Origin: Arthrobacter sp. AQ5-06
Lineage (GTDB): Bacteria > Actinomycetota > Actinomycetes > Actinomycetales > Micrococcaceae
NCBI RefSeq assembly: GCF_003287955.1
Contig: NZ_QMKP01000001.1
Coordinates: forward strand, 310,001-374,000
Reading direction: 5' to 3'
DNA length: 64,000 nucleotides
Shown: one piece after another, positions 43,801 to 52,293 of the stretch
Numbering within the stretch: position 1 is the first letter of the stretch
Layout of the letters: each line of letters starts with the position of its first letter
The notes under the pieces: model-generated
Told to the model about the DNA's origin: nothing
Databases searched by the model: none
Seen by the model: only the letters and a program-made list of their open reading frames with translations
Made by a program: the position numbers and the translations under genes

Positions 43801-44745
43801 ATGGACGCAACTCCCGCAGAGATCACAGAGCCCGCCTTCCGAACATTGGGCGGACTCCGCTTCTCCAAGGGCCATGGAACAGGCAACGACTTTGTGCTGA
43901 TCGCTGATCCCGACGGCGTCCACACCATCGACGCCGACCAGGTAGCCGCGCTCTGCGACCGTCACCGCGGGATCGGCGGCGACGGCCTGATCCGGGCCGT
44001 CCCCTCCCGGTACCTCTCCGAAGGCCGCGAGCTGCTCCTTAGCAGCCCCGAGGCCGAATGGTTCATGGACTACCGCAATGGCGACGGCTCGCTGTCGGAA
44101 ATGTGCGGCAACGGGGTCCGCGTTTTTGTGCACTTCCTGCGTGCCGAGGGCCTGATAGACGTGCCCGACGGCGGCGCGCTCACCATCGGGACGCGCGGCG
44201 GCGTCAAGACCGTGGTCCGGACAGGGGATAGCTACGCGGTGGACATGGGGCCGTGGGAATTCATTTTCCCCGGCGACGCGACCGCCAAAGCCATGGATTC
44301 GCTGGTAACCGCGGACGGCTTGGAAGTGCCCCGCCCGGCCCTGTCAGTCAGCATGGGTAACCCGCACACCGTGGTGGCGCTGGCGGAACTATCCGAACTG
44401 GAAGCCACCAGGCTATACACGGCTCCGCAGGTCGATCCGGTGCCCGCCAATGGAACCAACGTTGAATTCGTAGTGCCTTCTGAACCGCTGGTCCACAACG
44501 GGATAGGCACCGTCACGATGCGCGTCCATGAGCGGGGCGTGGGCGAAACCCAGTCCTGCGGAACAGGCGCGTGCGCCGCCGCAGTGGCCACCCGGCACTG
44601 GGCAGGGGCGGAAGCGCCGGATTCCTGGCAGGTCAACGTGCCGGGCGGCGTCGTAGGGGTCAAGTTCTTCGCCGGGGCGGGCGGGCACGAGCACGTCGAG
44701 CTCAGCGGGCCCGCCGAGATTGTCGCTACCGGGACGCTTTCCTGA
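43801..44745 (+). CDS. dapF: Diaminopimelate epimerase
   Basis: 314 residues, converting LL- to meso-diaminopimelate for peptidoglycan and lysine. The two catalytic Cys are in EMCGNGVRVFVHF (about 100) and QSCGTGACAAAVA (about 255). Substrate-contacting GHGTGNDFVL is near residue 23. The start is the ATG at 43801, nine bases after miaA, so the three genes may be co-transcribed. Its 3' end overlaps the convergent methyltransferase gene by 20 bases. Confidence 0.97.
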   Translation: MDATPAEITEPAFRTLGGLRFSKGHGTGNDFVLIADPDGVHTIDADQVAALCDRHRGIGGDGLIRAVPSRYLSEGRELLLSSPEAEWFMDYRNGDGSLSEMCGNGVRVFVHFLRAEGLIDVPDGGALTIGTRGGVKTVVRTGDSYAVDMGPWEFIFPGDATAKAMDSLVTADGLEVPRPALSVSMGNPHTVVALAELSELEATRLYTAPQVDPVPANGTNVEFVVPSEPLVHNGIGTVTMRVHERGVGETQSCGTGACAAAVATRHWAGAEAPDSWQVNVPGGVVGVKFFAGAGGHEHVELSGPAEIVATGTLS

Positions 44746-45340
44746 CCCGAAGCATCCGGAAGGACTTGGACGTGGACTCTCGGCTTACGGTGAACGATGC
44801 ATCCAGCTCCGTCGAGAGCCAGCGCTGAAGCGAATCAGAGCCCAGGTTCTTTTGGACCACCAGCCACGCGGAGCCGCCCGGCGCCAGCCGGGGCAGCCAC
44901 ATCTTCAGAAGGCTATGGAGTTCATCCTTGCCGATCCGGATGGGCGGATTGGACCAGATCGTGTCAAAGCGCAGTCCCGGGTCCACCGCGTCAGGCGTGC
45001 TGGCCAGCACGTTGCCCAGGCCCAGCAGGGCCGCATTCTCATTGGTCAGCGTGATGCAGCGTTCATTGACATCCACGGCGTACACCTTGGCATGCGGCGC
45101 CCGCAACGCGAGCGTCAGGGCAATGGGCCCCCAGCCGCAGCCGATGTCAAGGAGGTTGCCTGTGGGGTCCGGAGCGGGGACCTCAGCCAGAAGCACCGCC
45201 GTCCCCTTGTCGACGCCGTCGGGGCTGAAGATGCCGCCGGACGTCTGCAGGGTGCGCGTCCCGCCGGCCAGTTCCACTGTGAGCGGCTTGCGGGTGAACG
45301 GCCCGGCGGGCGTTGCGCTGAAATAGTGTGCGGACTCCAT
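44726..45340 (-). CDS. Class I SAM-dependent methyltransferase, RsmC-like
   Basis: 204 residues. LLDIGCGWGPIALTLALRAP at about 64 is the SAM site, and SNPPIRIGKDELHSLL near 131 has the NPP motif of N-methylating nucleic-acid enzymes. It matches the RsmC/RlmG family, which methylates G1207 of 16S rRNA, but is only the C-terminal catalytic half of the enterobacterial protein, as is usual outside proteobacteria. It is convergent with dapF and overlaps it. Confidence 0.85.
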   Translation of the reverse strand: MESAHYFSATPAGPFTRKPLTVELAGGTRTLQTSGGIFSPDGVDKGTAVLLAEVPAPDPTGNLLDIGCGWGPIALTLALRAPHAKVYAVDVNERCITLTNENAALLGLGNVLASTPDAVDPGLRFDTIWSNPPIRIGKDELHSLLKMWLPRLAPGGSAWLVVQKNLGSDSLQRWLSTELDASFTVSRESTSKSFRMLRVRKASR

Positions 45341-45781
45341 AACTGGCCAGATTAGTTGGCCGGGGTGGACAATGCGAAACCGCGGCCACCGCTTCTGCTA
45401 ATCTTGAACCCATGTTCTTGATCTTCGAGTAGCCGGCACTGCCGGTGTCCACCCGACGCCGCCTGTCCCGAAGCCGTGCCCCGCAGCGATGCAGGTATTA
45501 ACCTTCCGCAAATGCGCCACATCACAGGTCTTTCGTACCTGTTATGCGCCGGGCAATACTCGAGCGATCTGCCGCTGCCGGTCCCTTGCTGTTTTGCCCG
45601 CGCTTTCCACCACTCCACGCATCTCCCGGATGCGAAGACTCCCTGCGCGCCACGGTCCTGACCGGCGCGAGCAGCAGACCAGGAGGCCCGGATGACTGCA
45701 AGGCGTCAGCCCAGCGCGAATACTTCACCACTGACCAACGATCGGCACTATTCTGAGAATGCCGAATCTTCAAAGGAGACC
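45341..45781 (+). promoter_or_regulatory. 441-base leader of hflX with a possible leaderless upstream peptide
   Basis: No long gene fits here. At 45399-45404, TAATCT (with TGC upstream, an extended -10) is followed by a seven-base spacer and then ATG at 45412, exactly where transcription should start. The following codons read MFLIFE and stop at 45432. A further in-frame AUG at 45692, in the hflX frame, has AGGAGG five bases upstream. A shorter possible reading frame starts at 45489. The rest shows no strong hairpin plus T run that I can confirm. Confidence 0.45.
45412..45432 (+). CDS. Candidate six-residue leader peptide MFLIFE upstream of hflX
   Basis: Six codons and a TAG directly after a well-formed -10, so translation would be leaderless. 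Ribosome-arrest peptides of this size often precede antibiotic-response genes, and hflX is one of these in some Gram-positive bacteria. That similarity is only in arrangement; there is no proof that this peptide is made. Confidence 0.3.
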   Translation: MFLIFE

Positions 45782-47347
45782 ATGACCAGCCAGCCCAACA
45801 CCGGTTCCGATCCAGCAGCCCAGGACATGAGTCCCGAAGAGATCCAAGCTGTCATCGACCGGATTCTCGCCAAGGATGTACCGGCCAGGAACGTCGCCGC
45901 CGCAGACGGTGACAAGGCCGTGTTCGGCAGGGCTCAGGCGATCTCCCGCTTGGACGACGAACACACCAGCTACGACGGCGACCAGCAGGACCGGGAGGAA
46001 CGCCGGGCCCTGCGGCGTGTGGCCGGCCTGTCCACCGAACTCGAAGATGTCACCGAAGTCGAATACCGGCAGCTGCGGCTCGAACGTGTGGTCCTGGCCG
46101 GGCTATGGTCCGAAGGCACCTTGGCGGACGCGGAAAATTCCCTGCGTGAACTCGCCGCCCTTGCCGAAACAGCAGGCTCCGAAGTCCTGGACGGGATGGT
46201 GCAGCGCCGTGCCAAACCGGACCCGGGCACATTCCTGGGTTCCGGAAAGGCCCTTGAGCTCAAGGAAATCGTGATGGCCACGGGGGCTGACACCGTTGTA
46301 GTGGATGCCGAGCTGGCACCGTCCCAGCGCCGTAGTCTTGAGGACATTGTCAAGGTCAAAGTCATTGACCGCACGGCCCTGATCCTTGACATCTTCGCCC
46401 AGCACGCCAAGAGCCGTGAAGGCAAGGCCCAAGTGGAGCTGGCGCAGCTCGAATACCTCCTGCCACGACTGCGTGGCTGGGGCGAATCGATGTCCCGCCA
46501 GGCCGGTGGCCAGGTGGGCGGCGCTGGCGCCGGCATGGGTTCGCGCGGACCGGGTGAAACGAAAATCGAACTGGACCGCCGCCGGATCCGCACCCGCATG
46601 GCCAAGCTGCGGCGGGAGATCGCGGCGATGAAGCCGGCACGGGAAACCAAGCGGGCCAACCGCCGTCGTAATTCCGTGCCTTCCGTTGCGATTGCCGGGT
46701 ACACGAACGCCGGGAAATCATCGTTGCTGAACAGGCTGACCGACGCCGGCGTGCTGGTGGAGAACGCACTGTTCGCCACCCTGGATCCCACCGTGCGAAA
46801 GGCCGAGACCTCCGATGGCCTCGGGTACACTCTGGCGGACACCGTGGGTTTTGTCCGCTCACTGCCCACCCAGTTGGTGGAGGCCTTCCGCTCCACGTTG
46901 GAGGAAGTGGCTGACGCGGATCTGATTCTGCACGTGGTGGATGTTTCCCATCCGGACCCCGAGGGCCAGATTGCTGCAGTCCGCAAGGTCTTCAGCGAAG
47001 TGGATGCCCGCAAGGTGCCCGAGATCATTGTCCTGAACAAGGCCGATGCCGCTGATCCGTTTGTGGTGGAGCGCCTCAAGCAGCGCGAGCCGCGCCACGT
47101 GGTGGTCTCGGCCCGCACAGGCCAGGGGATCGCCGAACTGCTGCGGGCCATCAGTGAAGGGATTCCGCGGCCCAGCGTGAAGCTGGAGCTCCTTATTCCC
47201 TACGATCGCGGTGACCTGATCAGCAAACTGCACGAGACCGATGCCGAGATCCTGAGCCTGGATCACGGCGAGCACGGTACCCGCGCTTTGGTGATGGTGC
47301 GCGAGGGCCTTGCGGCTGAACTGGAATCCTTCATCAACCATGACTGA
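45782..47347 (+). CDS. hflX: Ribosome-associated GTPase HflX
   Basis: 521 residues. The N-terminal HflX domain includes GTFLGSGKALELKEIVMATG, then the glycine-rich linker QAGGQVGGAGAGMGSRGPGE. The G domain starts near residue 305 with GYTNAGKSSL, and ends with NKAD. HflX splits stalled 70S ribosomes. The ATG at 45782 follows AAAGGAG (spacing three), and an in-frame ATG at 45692 with an ideal AGGAGG would give 30 more residues (MTARRQPSANTS...). Either may be used. The C terminus overlaps the helicase start by 8 bases. Confidence 0.94.
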   Translation: MTSQPNTGSDPAAQDMSPEEIQAVIDRILAKDVPARNVAAADGDKAVFGRAQAISRLDDEHTSYDGDQQDREERRALRRVAGLSTELEDVTEVEYRQLRLERVVLAGLWSEGTLADAENSLRELAALAETAGSEVLDGMVQRRAKPDPGTFLGSGKALELKEIVMATGADTVVVDAELAPSQRRSLEDIVKVKVIDRTALILDIFAQHAKSREGKAQVELAQLEYLLPRLRGWGESMSRQAGGQVGGAGAGMGSRGPGETKIELDRRRIRTRMAKLRREIAAMKPARETKRANRRRNSVPSVAIAGYTNAGKSSLLNRLTDAGVLVENALFATLDPTVRKAETSDGLGYTLADTVGFVRSLPTQLVEAFRSTLEEVADADLILHVVDVSHPDPEGQIAAVRKVFSEVDARKVPEIIVLNKADAADPFVVERLKQREPRHVVVSARTGQGIAELLRAISEGIPRPSVKLELLIPYDRGDLISKLHETDAEILSLDHGEHGTRALVMVREGLAAELESFINHD

Positions 47348-49397
47348 GGTTGCGGCGGGGGAAGTCAAAGGTACGGCCAGCGAACAGTTCGTGATCGAAT
47401 TGCTCGACCGCGCCGTGGCTGGCATGGGCGGTCAAAGCCGCAGTGGGCAGCACGAGATGGCCAGGCAGGTGGCCAAGGCCATCGAAACGGGCGACCACCT
47501 CCTGGTTCAGGCCGGAACGGGGACCGGAAAGTCGCTGGCCTATCTGATTCCGCTCATTGCGCACTCGCTCGTGAGCAACAAGCCCACACTGGTGTCCACA
47601 GCCACGCTTGCGCTGCAGACCCAGATTGTGGGGCGCGACCTTCCCCGGCTGCTGAAGACCATCACCCCTGCCCTGGACCGCCCGGTCAAGGTGGCGCTGG
47701 TCAAGGGCCGCTCCAACTATGTGTGCCAGCACAAGCTCGAAGGCGGGTTCCCCTCCGAGGAACCCGCCGAGGGCCAGCTGTTCTCCCTCGGCGAAGACAC
47801 CAGTGTCCCGCATTTCGCCGCTGCATTGGGCGGGCCGTCGTCCCAGCTGGGGAAGGAAGTGGTGCGCCTGCGCGAGTGGGCGGAAAAGACCACCACGGGC
47901 GACCGTGATGAACTGCTTCCCGGTGTTACCGACCGGGCGTGGCGGCAAGTTTCTGTTACGTCCATGGAATGCCTGGGGGCCCAAAAATGCCCGATGGCAG
48001 CCGAATGCTTCAGTGAACTGGCGCGCCACGACGCCGCCGAGGCCGACGTTGTGGTCACCAACCATGCCATGCTCGCCGTCAGCGCCTTTGAAGGCCTCGC
48101 AGTGCTTCCCGAATACGACGTTGTGGTGGTGGATGAGGCCCACGAACTGCAGGACCGGGTCACCGGTGCGGTGTCGGGGCAACTCTCCGTGGCAATGGTC
48201 CACGCTGCGGCGTCGGGCGCGCGGAAACACACGGCCATCACGGTAGATGCCCTCAACGCAGCTGCCGCCAACCTGGAACTCGCCTTGGCCGGGGTGCCCA
48301 ACGGGCTGCTCCCCAACGGCCTCAACGACGAACAACTGGACTGTGTGGACCAGTTGCGTGAGGCCTGCCGGGCTGCCCTGTCCGATTCCAAGGGCGACGG
48401 CAGCCAAACGGCCGACGGCGGGCGGCAGCTCGCTCGGTCACGCCTGATGCTGATCCTCGAACTGTGTGAACGGCTCATCGTGGCTCGTGAAAACCGTGAG
48501 GTGGTGTGGTTTTCCCGCGCAAGTTCCTTCGATCCGCAACAGGGCTATGCGCAGCCCGACGAGGATGCGCCGGCCCTGGTCAACATCGCGCCGCTCAGCG
48601 TTGCCGGCAAGCTCCGCGAAGGGCTTTTCGCCGGCCACACCGTGGTGCTGACCTCGGCAACGCTTGCCATCGGCTCAGCCTTTGAACCGGCCGCCGGAGG
48701 CTTGGGGCTGGTGGGGGAGGGTGCGCCGAGCTGGACCGGGATCGACGTCGGATCGCCCTTTGACTATCCCAAACAGGGGATCCTCTACGTCGCAGGGCAC
48801 CTCCCCAAGCCAGGCCGCGGGGCGTCGCCGGAGGCACTCGATGAACTTGAGGCGCTGATCCGGGCGTCCGGCGGCGGCGCCCTGTGTCTCTTTTCATCGC
48901 GCCGTGCCGCTGAGGAGGCCGCGGAGGCGATGCGTCCCCGGCTCGGCCTCAGCATTCTCTGCCAGGGCGACTCCACCATGACGGCACTCGTGAAGCAGTT
49001 CGCGGACGAACCCGATACCTGCCTCTTCGGAACCATGTCCCTGTGGCAGGGTGTTGATGTTCCGGGTGGATCATGCCGGCTCGTGGTGATCGACCGCATT
49101 CCGTTCCCGCGGCCGGATGATCCGCTGATGACCGCGCGGTCCCGCGCCGTTGCGCAGGCCGGCGGAAACGGCTTTATGGCGGTATCGGCGACCCACGCGG
49201 CCATCCGCCTGGCCCAGGGCGCGGGCAGGCTGATCCGTTCCACCGGAGACAAAGGCGTGGTGGCCGTGCTTGATTCCCGGCTTGCCACCGAGCGCTACGC
49301 CGGATTCCTCCGCGCCGCGCTGCCGCCGTTCTGGCCCACCACGGACCGCAAGACAGCGTTCGCGGCCCTGGAAAGGCTGGCCGGGAAGGGCGCCTGA
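47340..49397 (+). CDS. ATP-dependent DNA helicase, DinG/XPD-like (iron-sulfur)
   Basis: 685 residues. Walker A is VQAGTGTGKS near 57-66, the DEAH box is VVVDEAHELQDRV near 262, and C-terminal helicase motifs include QGVDVPGGSC and QGAGRLIRS. The FeS cysteines are in NYVCQHK, MECLGAQKCPM and AECFSEL, the four-Cys pattern of DinG/XPD helicases. It could unwind R-loops or recombination intermediates. The start overlaps hflX, so they are co-transcribed. No SOS box is next to it, so damage induction would depend on the hflX promoter. Confidence 0.92.
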   Translation: MTEVAAGEVKGTASEQFVIELLDRAVAGMGGQSRSGQHEMARQVAKAIETGDHLLVQAGTGTGKSLAYLIPLIAHSLVSNKPTLVSTATLALQTQIVGRDLPRLLKTITPALDRPVKVALVKGRSNYVCQHKLEGGFPSEEPAEGQLFSLGEDTSVPHFAAALGGPSSQLGKEVVRLREWAEKTTTGDRDELLPGVTDRAWRQVSVTSMECLGAQKCPMAAECFSELARHDAAEADVVVTNHAMLAVSAFEGLAVLPEYDVVVVDEAHELQDRVTGAVSGQLSVAMVHAAASGARKHTAITVDALNAAAANLELALAGVPNGLLPNGLNDEQLDCVDQLREACRAALSDSKGDGSQTADGGRQLARSRLMLILELCERLIVARENREVVWFSRASSFDPQQGYAQPDEDAPALVNIAPLSVAGKLREGLFAGHTVVLTSATLAIGSAFEPAAGGLGLVGEGAPSWTGIDVGSPFDYPKQGILYVAGHLPKPGRGASPEALDELEALIRASGGGALCLFSSRRAAEEAAEAMRPRLGLSILCQGDSTMTALVKQFADEPDTCLFGTMSLWQGVDVPGGSCRLVVIDRIPFPRPDDPLMTARSRAVAQAGGNGFMAVSATHAAIRLAQGAGRLIRSTGDKGVVAVLDSRLATERYAGFLRAALPPFWPTTDRKTAFAALERLAGKGA

Positions 49398-49428
49398 CTG
49401 AGCGCGGACCCTCCGCGGGTCCCGCAGG

Positions 49429-49460
49429 CCAGGCCCTGTCCAAGCCAGGCCCTGTCCAAG
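49429..49460. repeat. 16-base perfect tandem duplication between the helicase and lexA genes
   Basis: CCAGGCCCTGTCCAAG occurs at 49429-49444 and again at 49445-49460 in the 90-base convergent gap. Just before it, GGACC/GGGTCC flank CTCCGC and can form a hairpin (49408-49421), a possible terminator. No coding potential. Confidence 0.85.
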
Positions 49461-49487
49461 CCAGGGCGTGCAGGGCCCGATTGCGTC

Positions 49488-50243
49488 CTAGAGTGAACGC
49501 AGGACCGAGACGACCTTGCCCATGATCGTGGCGTGATCGCCCAGGATGGGCTCGTACTGGGTGTTCTGCGGCAACAGCCACGTGTGGCCATCGCGCTGGC
49601 GGAACGTCTTGACGGTGGCTTCATCGTCCAGCAGGGCCGCGACAATATCGCCGTTTGCGGCGTCGGCCTGCCGGCGGACCACTACCCAATCGCCGTCGCA
49701 GATGGCGGCGTCCACCATGGAGTCGCCGGCCACGCGCAGCATAAACAGGTCACCTTGGCCCACGAGCTGCCGCGGCAGGGGCATCACGTCTTCCACCACC
49801 TGATCAGCAAGGATGGGCCCGCCGGCCGCGATCCGGCCCACCAACGGCACCATGGCAGTGTCCATGGCAGTGGGAAGTTCGGTGACCGTTCCGCCGATGC
49901 CGTGCAGGACTGAGGGCTTGGTTGTCCCGCTGGTTTTGGCCGACCCGCCGTCCAGCGTCAACGGCATCAGGACTTCCATGGCCCGCGGACGCTTGGGGTC
50001 CCGGCGCAGGTATCCCAGCTTCTCCAGCTGCGACAGCTGGTGGGTCACGCTGGACAAACTCGCCAGGCCCACGGTGTCGCCGATTTCACGCATCGACGGC
50101 GGATAGCCGTTGTCATTCACCGAGCGCTGGATGGTTTCAAGGATCTTCTTTTGGCGGGCGGTGAGCCCCTTGGGGGTCCGTTGGGGCTGGCGGCGCTGCG
50201 GTGTCGCCTTGCCCTCGGCGGCTGGTGCTGCCATGTTCGCCAA
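49488..50243 (-). CDS. lexA: LexA repressor
   Basis: 251 residues. The N-terminal winged helix is at about 27-90 ([20 protein letters not shown] then [20 protein letters not shown]). The cleavage site Ala140-Gly141 is in [10 protein letters not shown], and the catalytic dyad is Ser175 ([11 protein letters not shown]) and Lys212 (EATVKTFRQ). When RecA filaments form, LexA cleaves itself and derepresses SOS genes, including recA and probably the 29643 gene. The ATG at 50243 gives some extra Gln/Arg-rich residues; a second ATG four codons later is possible. Two LexA-type boxes lie upstream. Confidence 0.97.
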   Translation of the reverse strand: MANMAAPAAEGKATPQRRQPQRTPKGLTARQKKILETIQRSVNDNGYPPSMREIGDTVGLASLSSVTHQLSQLEKLGYLRRDPKRPRAMEVLMPLTLDGGSAKTSGTTKPSVLHGIGGTVTELPTAMDTAMVPLVGRIAAGGPILADQVVEDVMPLPRQLVGQGDLFMLRVAGDSMVDAAICDGDWVVVRRQADAANGDIVAALLDDEATVKTFRQRDGHTWLLPQNTQYEPILGDHATIMGKVVSVLRSL

Positions 50244-50388
50244 TGCCTTTCGGTTGCCCGGATCCGCTCCGGCCGCTGGTGCCTAGAACGCCCCGGGGCT
50301 GTTTGTCGGAGTTGATTGTCAGACCCTGCTGATCAACTACAGAGGTGGTTGTTCTTTGATCCAAACGTAGGCCAGCCACAGGGCTTTT

Positions 50389-50404
50389 TCAAACATTTGT
50401 TCTA
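50389..50404. promoter_or_regulatory. LexA-type box proximal to lexA
   Basis: TCAAACATTTGTTCTA has the CAAAC-N4-GTTCT form of the actinobacterial SOS box, with two mismatches to the consensus TCGAAC-N4-GTTCGA. Its position about 150 bases upstream of lexA on the minus strand fits autorepression. Confidence 0.65.
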
Positions 50405-50455
50405 GCGAGTCTCGACAATATTCGTTGATAAGTGCTAAAAATGAAGAAGCAAAGT

Positions 50456-50471
50456 TCGAACATGTGTTCTA
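50456..50471. promoter_or_regulatory. LexA-type box proximal to the LysM gene
   Basis: TCGAACATGTGTTCTA keeps TCGAAC-N4-GTTC, with only the last part differing, so it is the strongest box in this region. It is nearer to the LysM gene than to lexA. Confidence 0.8.
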
Positions 50472-50584
50472 CTCGTTGCTTGCGGATTCGAATATTCGAA
50501 TTGATGGACGGCCCAGGCCGGCACCGGCAAGTGGACGCGGAGGGCGCGCCGGGCAGCACAGTATGGTCCAGGAGGGCTCATTTC

Positions 50585-51022
50585 ATGTCAGCTATATCTG
50601 CTTCGCAGGACTCGCGTCCACAGCTCATTTCCGTGCAGGACCTCACCTCGCGGCAGTGGTCCGCACCCGTCCCGTCGGGTTCGGCGCCCACGCGGCGCAG
50701 GGAATCCTTGCCGCCGCTGCGCCTGACCCGCAGGGGCCGGATTGTCCTTATTGGCATCCCGCTGGTGATCCTTGCCGCAATCCTGCTTTCGCTGGCAGGT
50801 TTCCTCAACGCCCCGGCAAAGGCGGCCGATTCTGACGCCGACCTGTCGGTGACGCCAACAGTCTCGGTCACAGTGCAGGCCGGACAGTCACTCTGGGCCA
50901 TCGCCGGTGCAGTAGCGCCCGAGCGTGATCCACGTGATGTCATCGCGGATATTGCTCAGTTGAACAACCTTTCCGCAGGCGGCGTTGTCCCCGGACAGCA
51001 GCTCTTCGTGCCCACCAAGTAG
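50585..51022 (+). CDS. Single-pass LysM membrane protein, likely SOS division inhibitor (YneA/DivS/Rv2719c type)
   Basis: 145 residues. One membrane helix near 65-90 (GRIVLIGIPLVILAAILLSL) follows an Arg-rich cytoplasmic part, and a LysM domain near 95-144 (VTVQAGQSLWAIAGAVAPER ... VVPGQQLFVP) faces outside. An SOS-linked gene of this layout divergent from lexA is YneA in Bacillus, DivS in Corynebacterium or Rv2719c in M. tuberculosis, which delay cell division after DNA damage. The ATG follows AGGAGG by nine bases. Function is by context and topology only. Confidence 0.82.
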   Translation: MSAISASQDSRPQLISVQDLTSRQWSAPVPSGSAPTRRRESLPPLRLTRRGRIVLIGIPLVILAAILLSLAGFLNAPAKAADSDADLSVTPTVSVTVQAGQSLWAIAGAVAPERDPRDVIADIAQLNNLSAGGVVPGQQLFVPTK

Positions 51023-51099
51023 GAGCCTTCAGGCTCTGGAGCGTGCCGCCGCTGGCCGTCACATTTTCCGGCCGTCTGCTTCGGACCTAAACTGTTCAG

Positions 51100-52218
51100 G
51101 TGAATGACCAGCTAGAGCGTCTGAACAGACTTCCCCTCCGGACCAACCTCCGCGGACTGACCCCGTACGGTGCCCCGCAGTTGGATGTACCTATCCTGCT
51201 GAACGTCAATGAAAACACCCATGGCGTCCCGGCGGACGTACGGGCCGCGATCAGCGTGGCCGTGACGGAAGCCGCGGCAGGCCTCAACCGCTACCCGGAC
51301 CGTGAGTTCACCGAACTCCGGGAAGCGCTGGCCGAATATCTCGGCCACGGTCTTGATGCCACCAACATTTGGGCGGCCAACGGGTCCAATGAGGTCCTCC
51401 AGCAGGTTCTCCAGGCTTTCGGCGGACCCGGGCGCACGGCCCTGGGATTCCCGCCCACGTATTCCATGTACCCGCTCCTGGCCAGCGGCACGGACACCGG
51501 GTACATCGTCGGGCAGAGGGCCGATGATTACGGGCTCAGCGCCGAATCGGCCGCGTTGCAGGTCAAAGAGCTTCAGCCGAATATTGTATTCCTTTGCTCG
51601 CCGAACAACCCCACGGGCACTGGCCTGGGCCTGGACGTTGTGGAGGCCGTGTACGCGGCCGGCGAAGCCAGCCAGACCATCGTGATCGTTGACGAGGCGT
51701 ACCACGAGTTCGCCCACGATGGAACGCCCAGCGCCCTTACGTTGCTGCCCGGCCGGGAGCGCCTCATTGTGTCCCGCACCATGAGCAAGGCGTTCGCCCT
51801 CGCGGGCGCCCGCCTGGGCTACATGGCCGCCGCTCCCGAAGTCACGGACGCACTCCGCCTGGTCCGGCTGCCGTACCACCTTTCGGCCATCACGCAGGCA
51901 ACAGCCATCGCCGCCCTCCAGCACCGCACTGCCCTGATGGCCGACGTCGAGGACATCAAGGAACAGCGCGACCGCATCGTGTCGGAGCTGACCCGCATGG
52001 GCCTCAAGCCTGCTGCCTCCGATTCGAACTATGTCTTCTTCGGCGGCCTCGACAGCCCGCATGACGTCTGGCAGCAGTTGCTGGACGACGGCGTGCTGAT
52101 CCGCGACGTGGGCATCCCCGGCCACCTACGTGTCACGGCGGGAACTGAGACGGAGACCACAGCGTTCCTGACGTCGCTGGAACGTATCCTGGCCAGCCAG
52201 GCCAAGCTGCCCGCCTAA
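51100..52218 (+). CDS. hisC: Histidinol-phosphate aminotransferase
   Basis: 372 residues, a PLP enzyme of histidine synthesis. The PLP Lys is in SRTMSKAFALAGARLG, the Asp in VIVDEAYHEFA, and NVNENTHGVP near the N terminus is a HisC landmark. The first gene of the his run, it starts with GTG at 51100, 77 bases after the LysM gene. No attenuator-like His-rich leader was found in the gap. The last codons do not overlap hisB; a 75-base gap follows. Confidence 0.95.
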   Translation: MNDQLERLNRLPLRTNLRGLTPYGAPQLDVPILLNVNENTHGVPADVRAAISVAVTEAAAGLNRYPDREFTELREALAEYLGHGLDATNIWAANGSNEVLQQVLQAFGGPGRTALGFPPTYSMYPLLASGTDTGYIVGQRADDYGLSAESAALQVKELQPNIVFLCSPNNPTGTGLGLDVVEAVYAAGEASQTIVIVDEAYHEFAHDGTPSALTLLPGRERLIVSRTMSKAFALAGARLGYMAAAPEVTDALRLVRLPYHLSAITQATAIAALQHRTALMADVEDIKEQRDRIVSELTRMGLKPAASDSNYVFFGGLDSPHDVWQQLLDDGVLIRDVGIPGHLRVTAGTETETTAFLTSLERILASQAKLPA

Positions 52219-52293
52219 ACTTGAAGTATCGGCGCCGCCGCGCGCCGGCACATCTCCTTCGCTTACGCACTACTGACTTCGCTTAAAGGACAT

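Larger units (their letters stand above)
50244..50584. promoter_or_regulatory. 341-base divergent control region between lexA and a LysM gene
   Basis: Holds two LexA-type boxes, listed separately, and a palindrome TTCGAATATTCGAA at 50487-50500. The last lacks the N4 spacer of a normal box and may be a chance or degenerate site. Roughly 120 bases separate box 1 from the lexA start, and the LysM gene starts about 115 bases after box 2. No gene is visible in it. Confidence 0.6.

Noticed and set aside
45489..45695. A 68-residue frame in the hflX leader (starts MQVLTFRK)
   Set aside because: Codon use is not clearly coding, no ribosome site is present, and it is very rich in Arg and Cys without a known family. 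It is kept only as a part of the leader.
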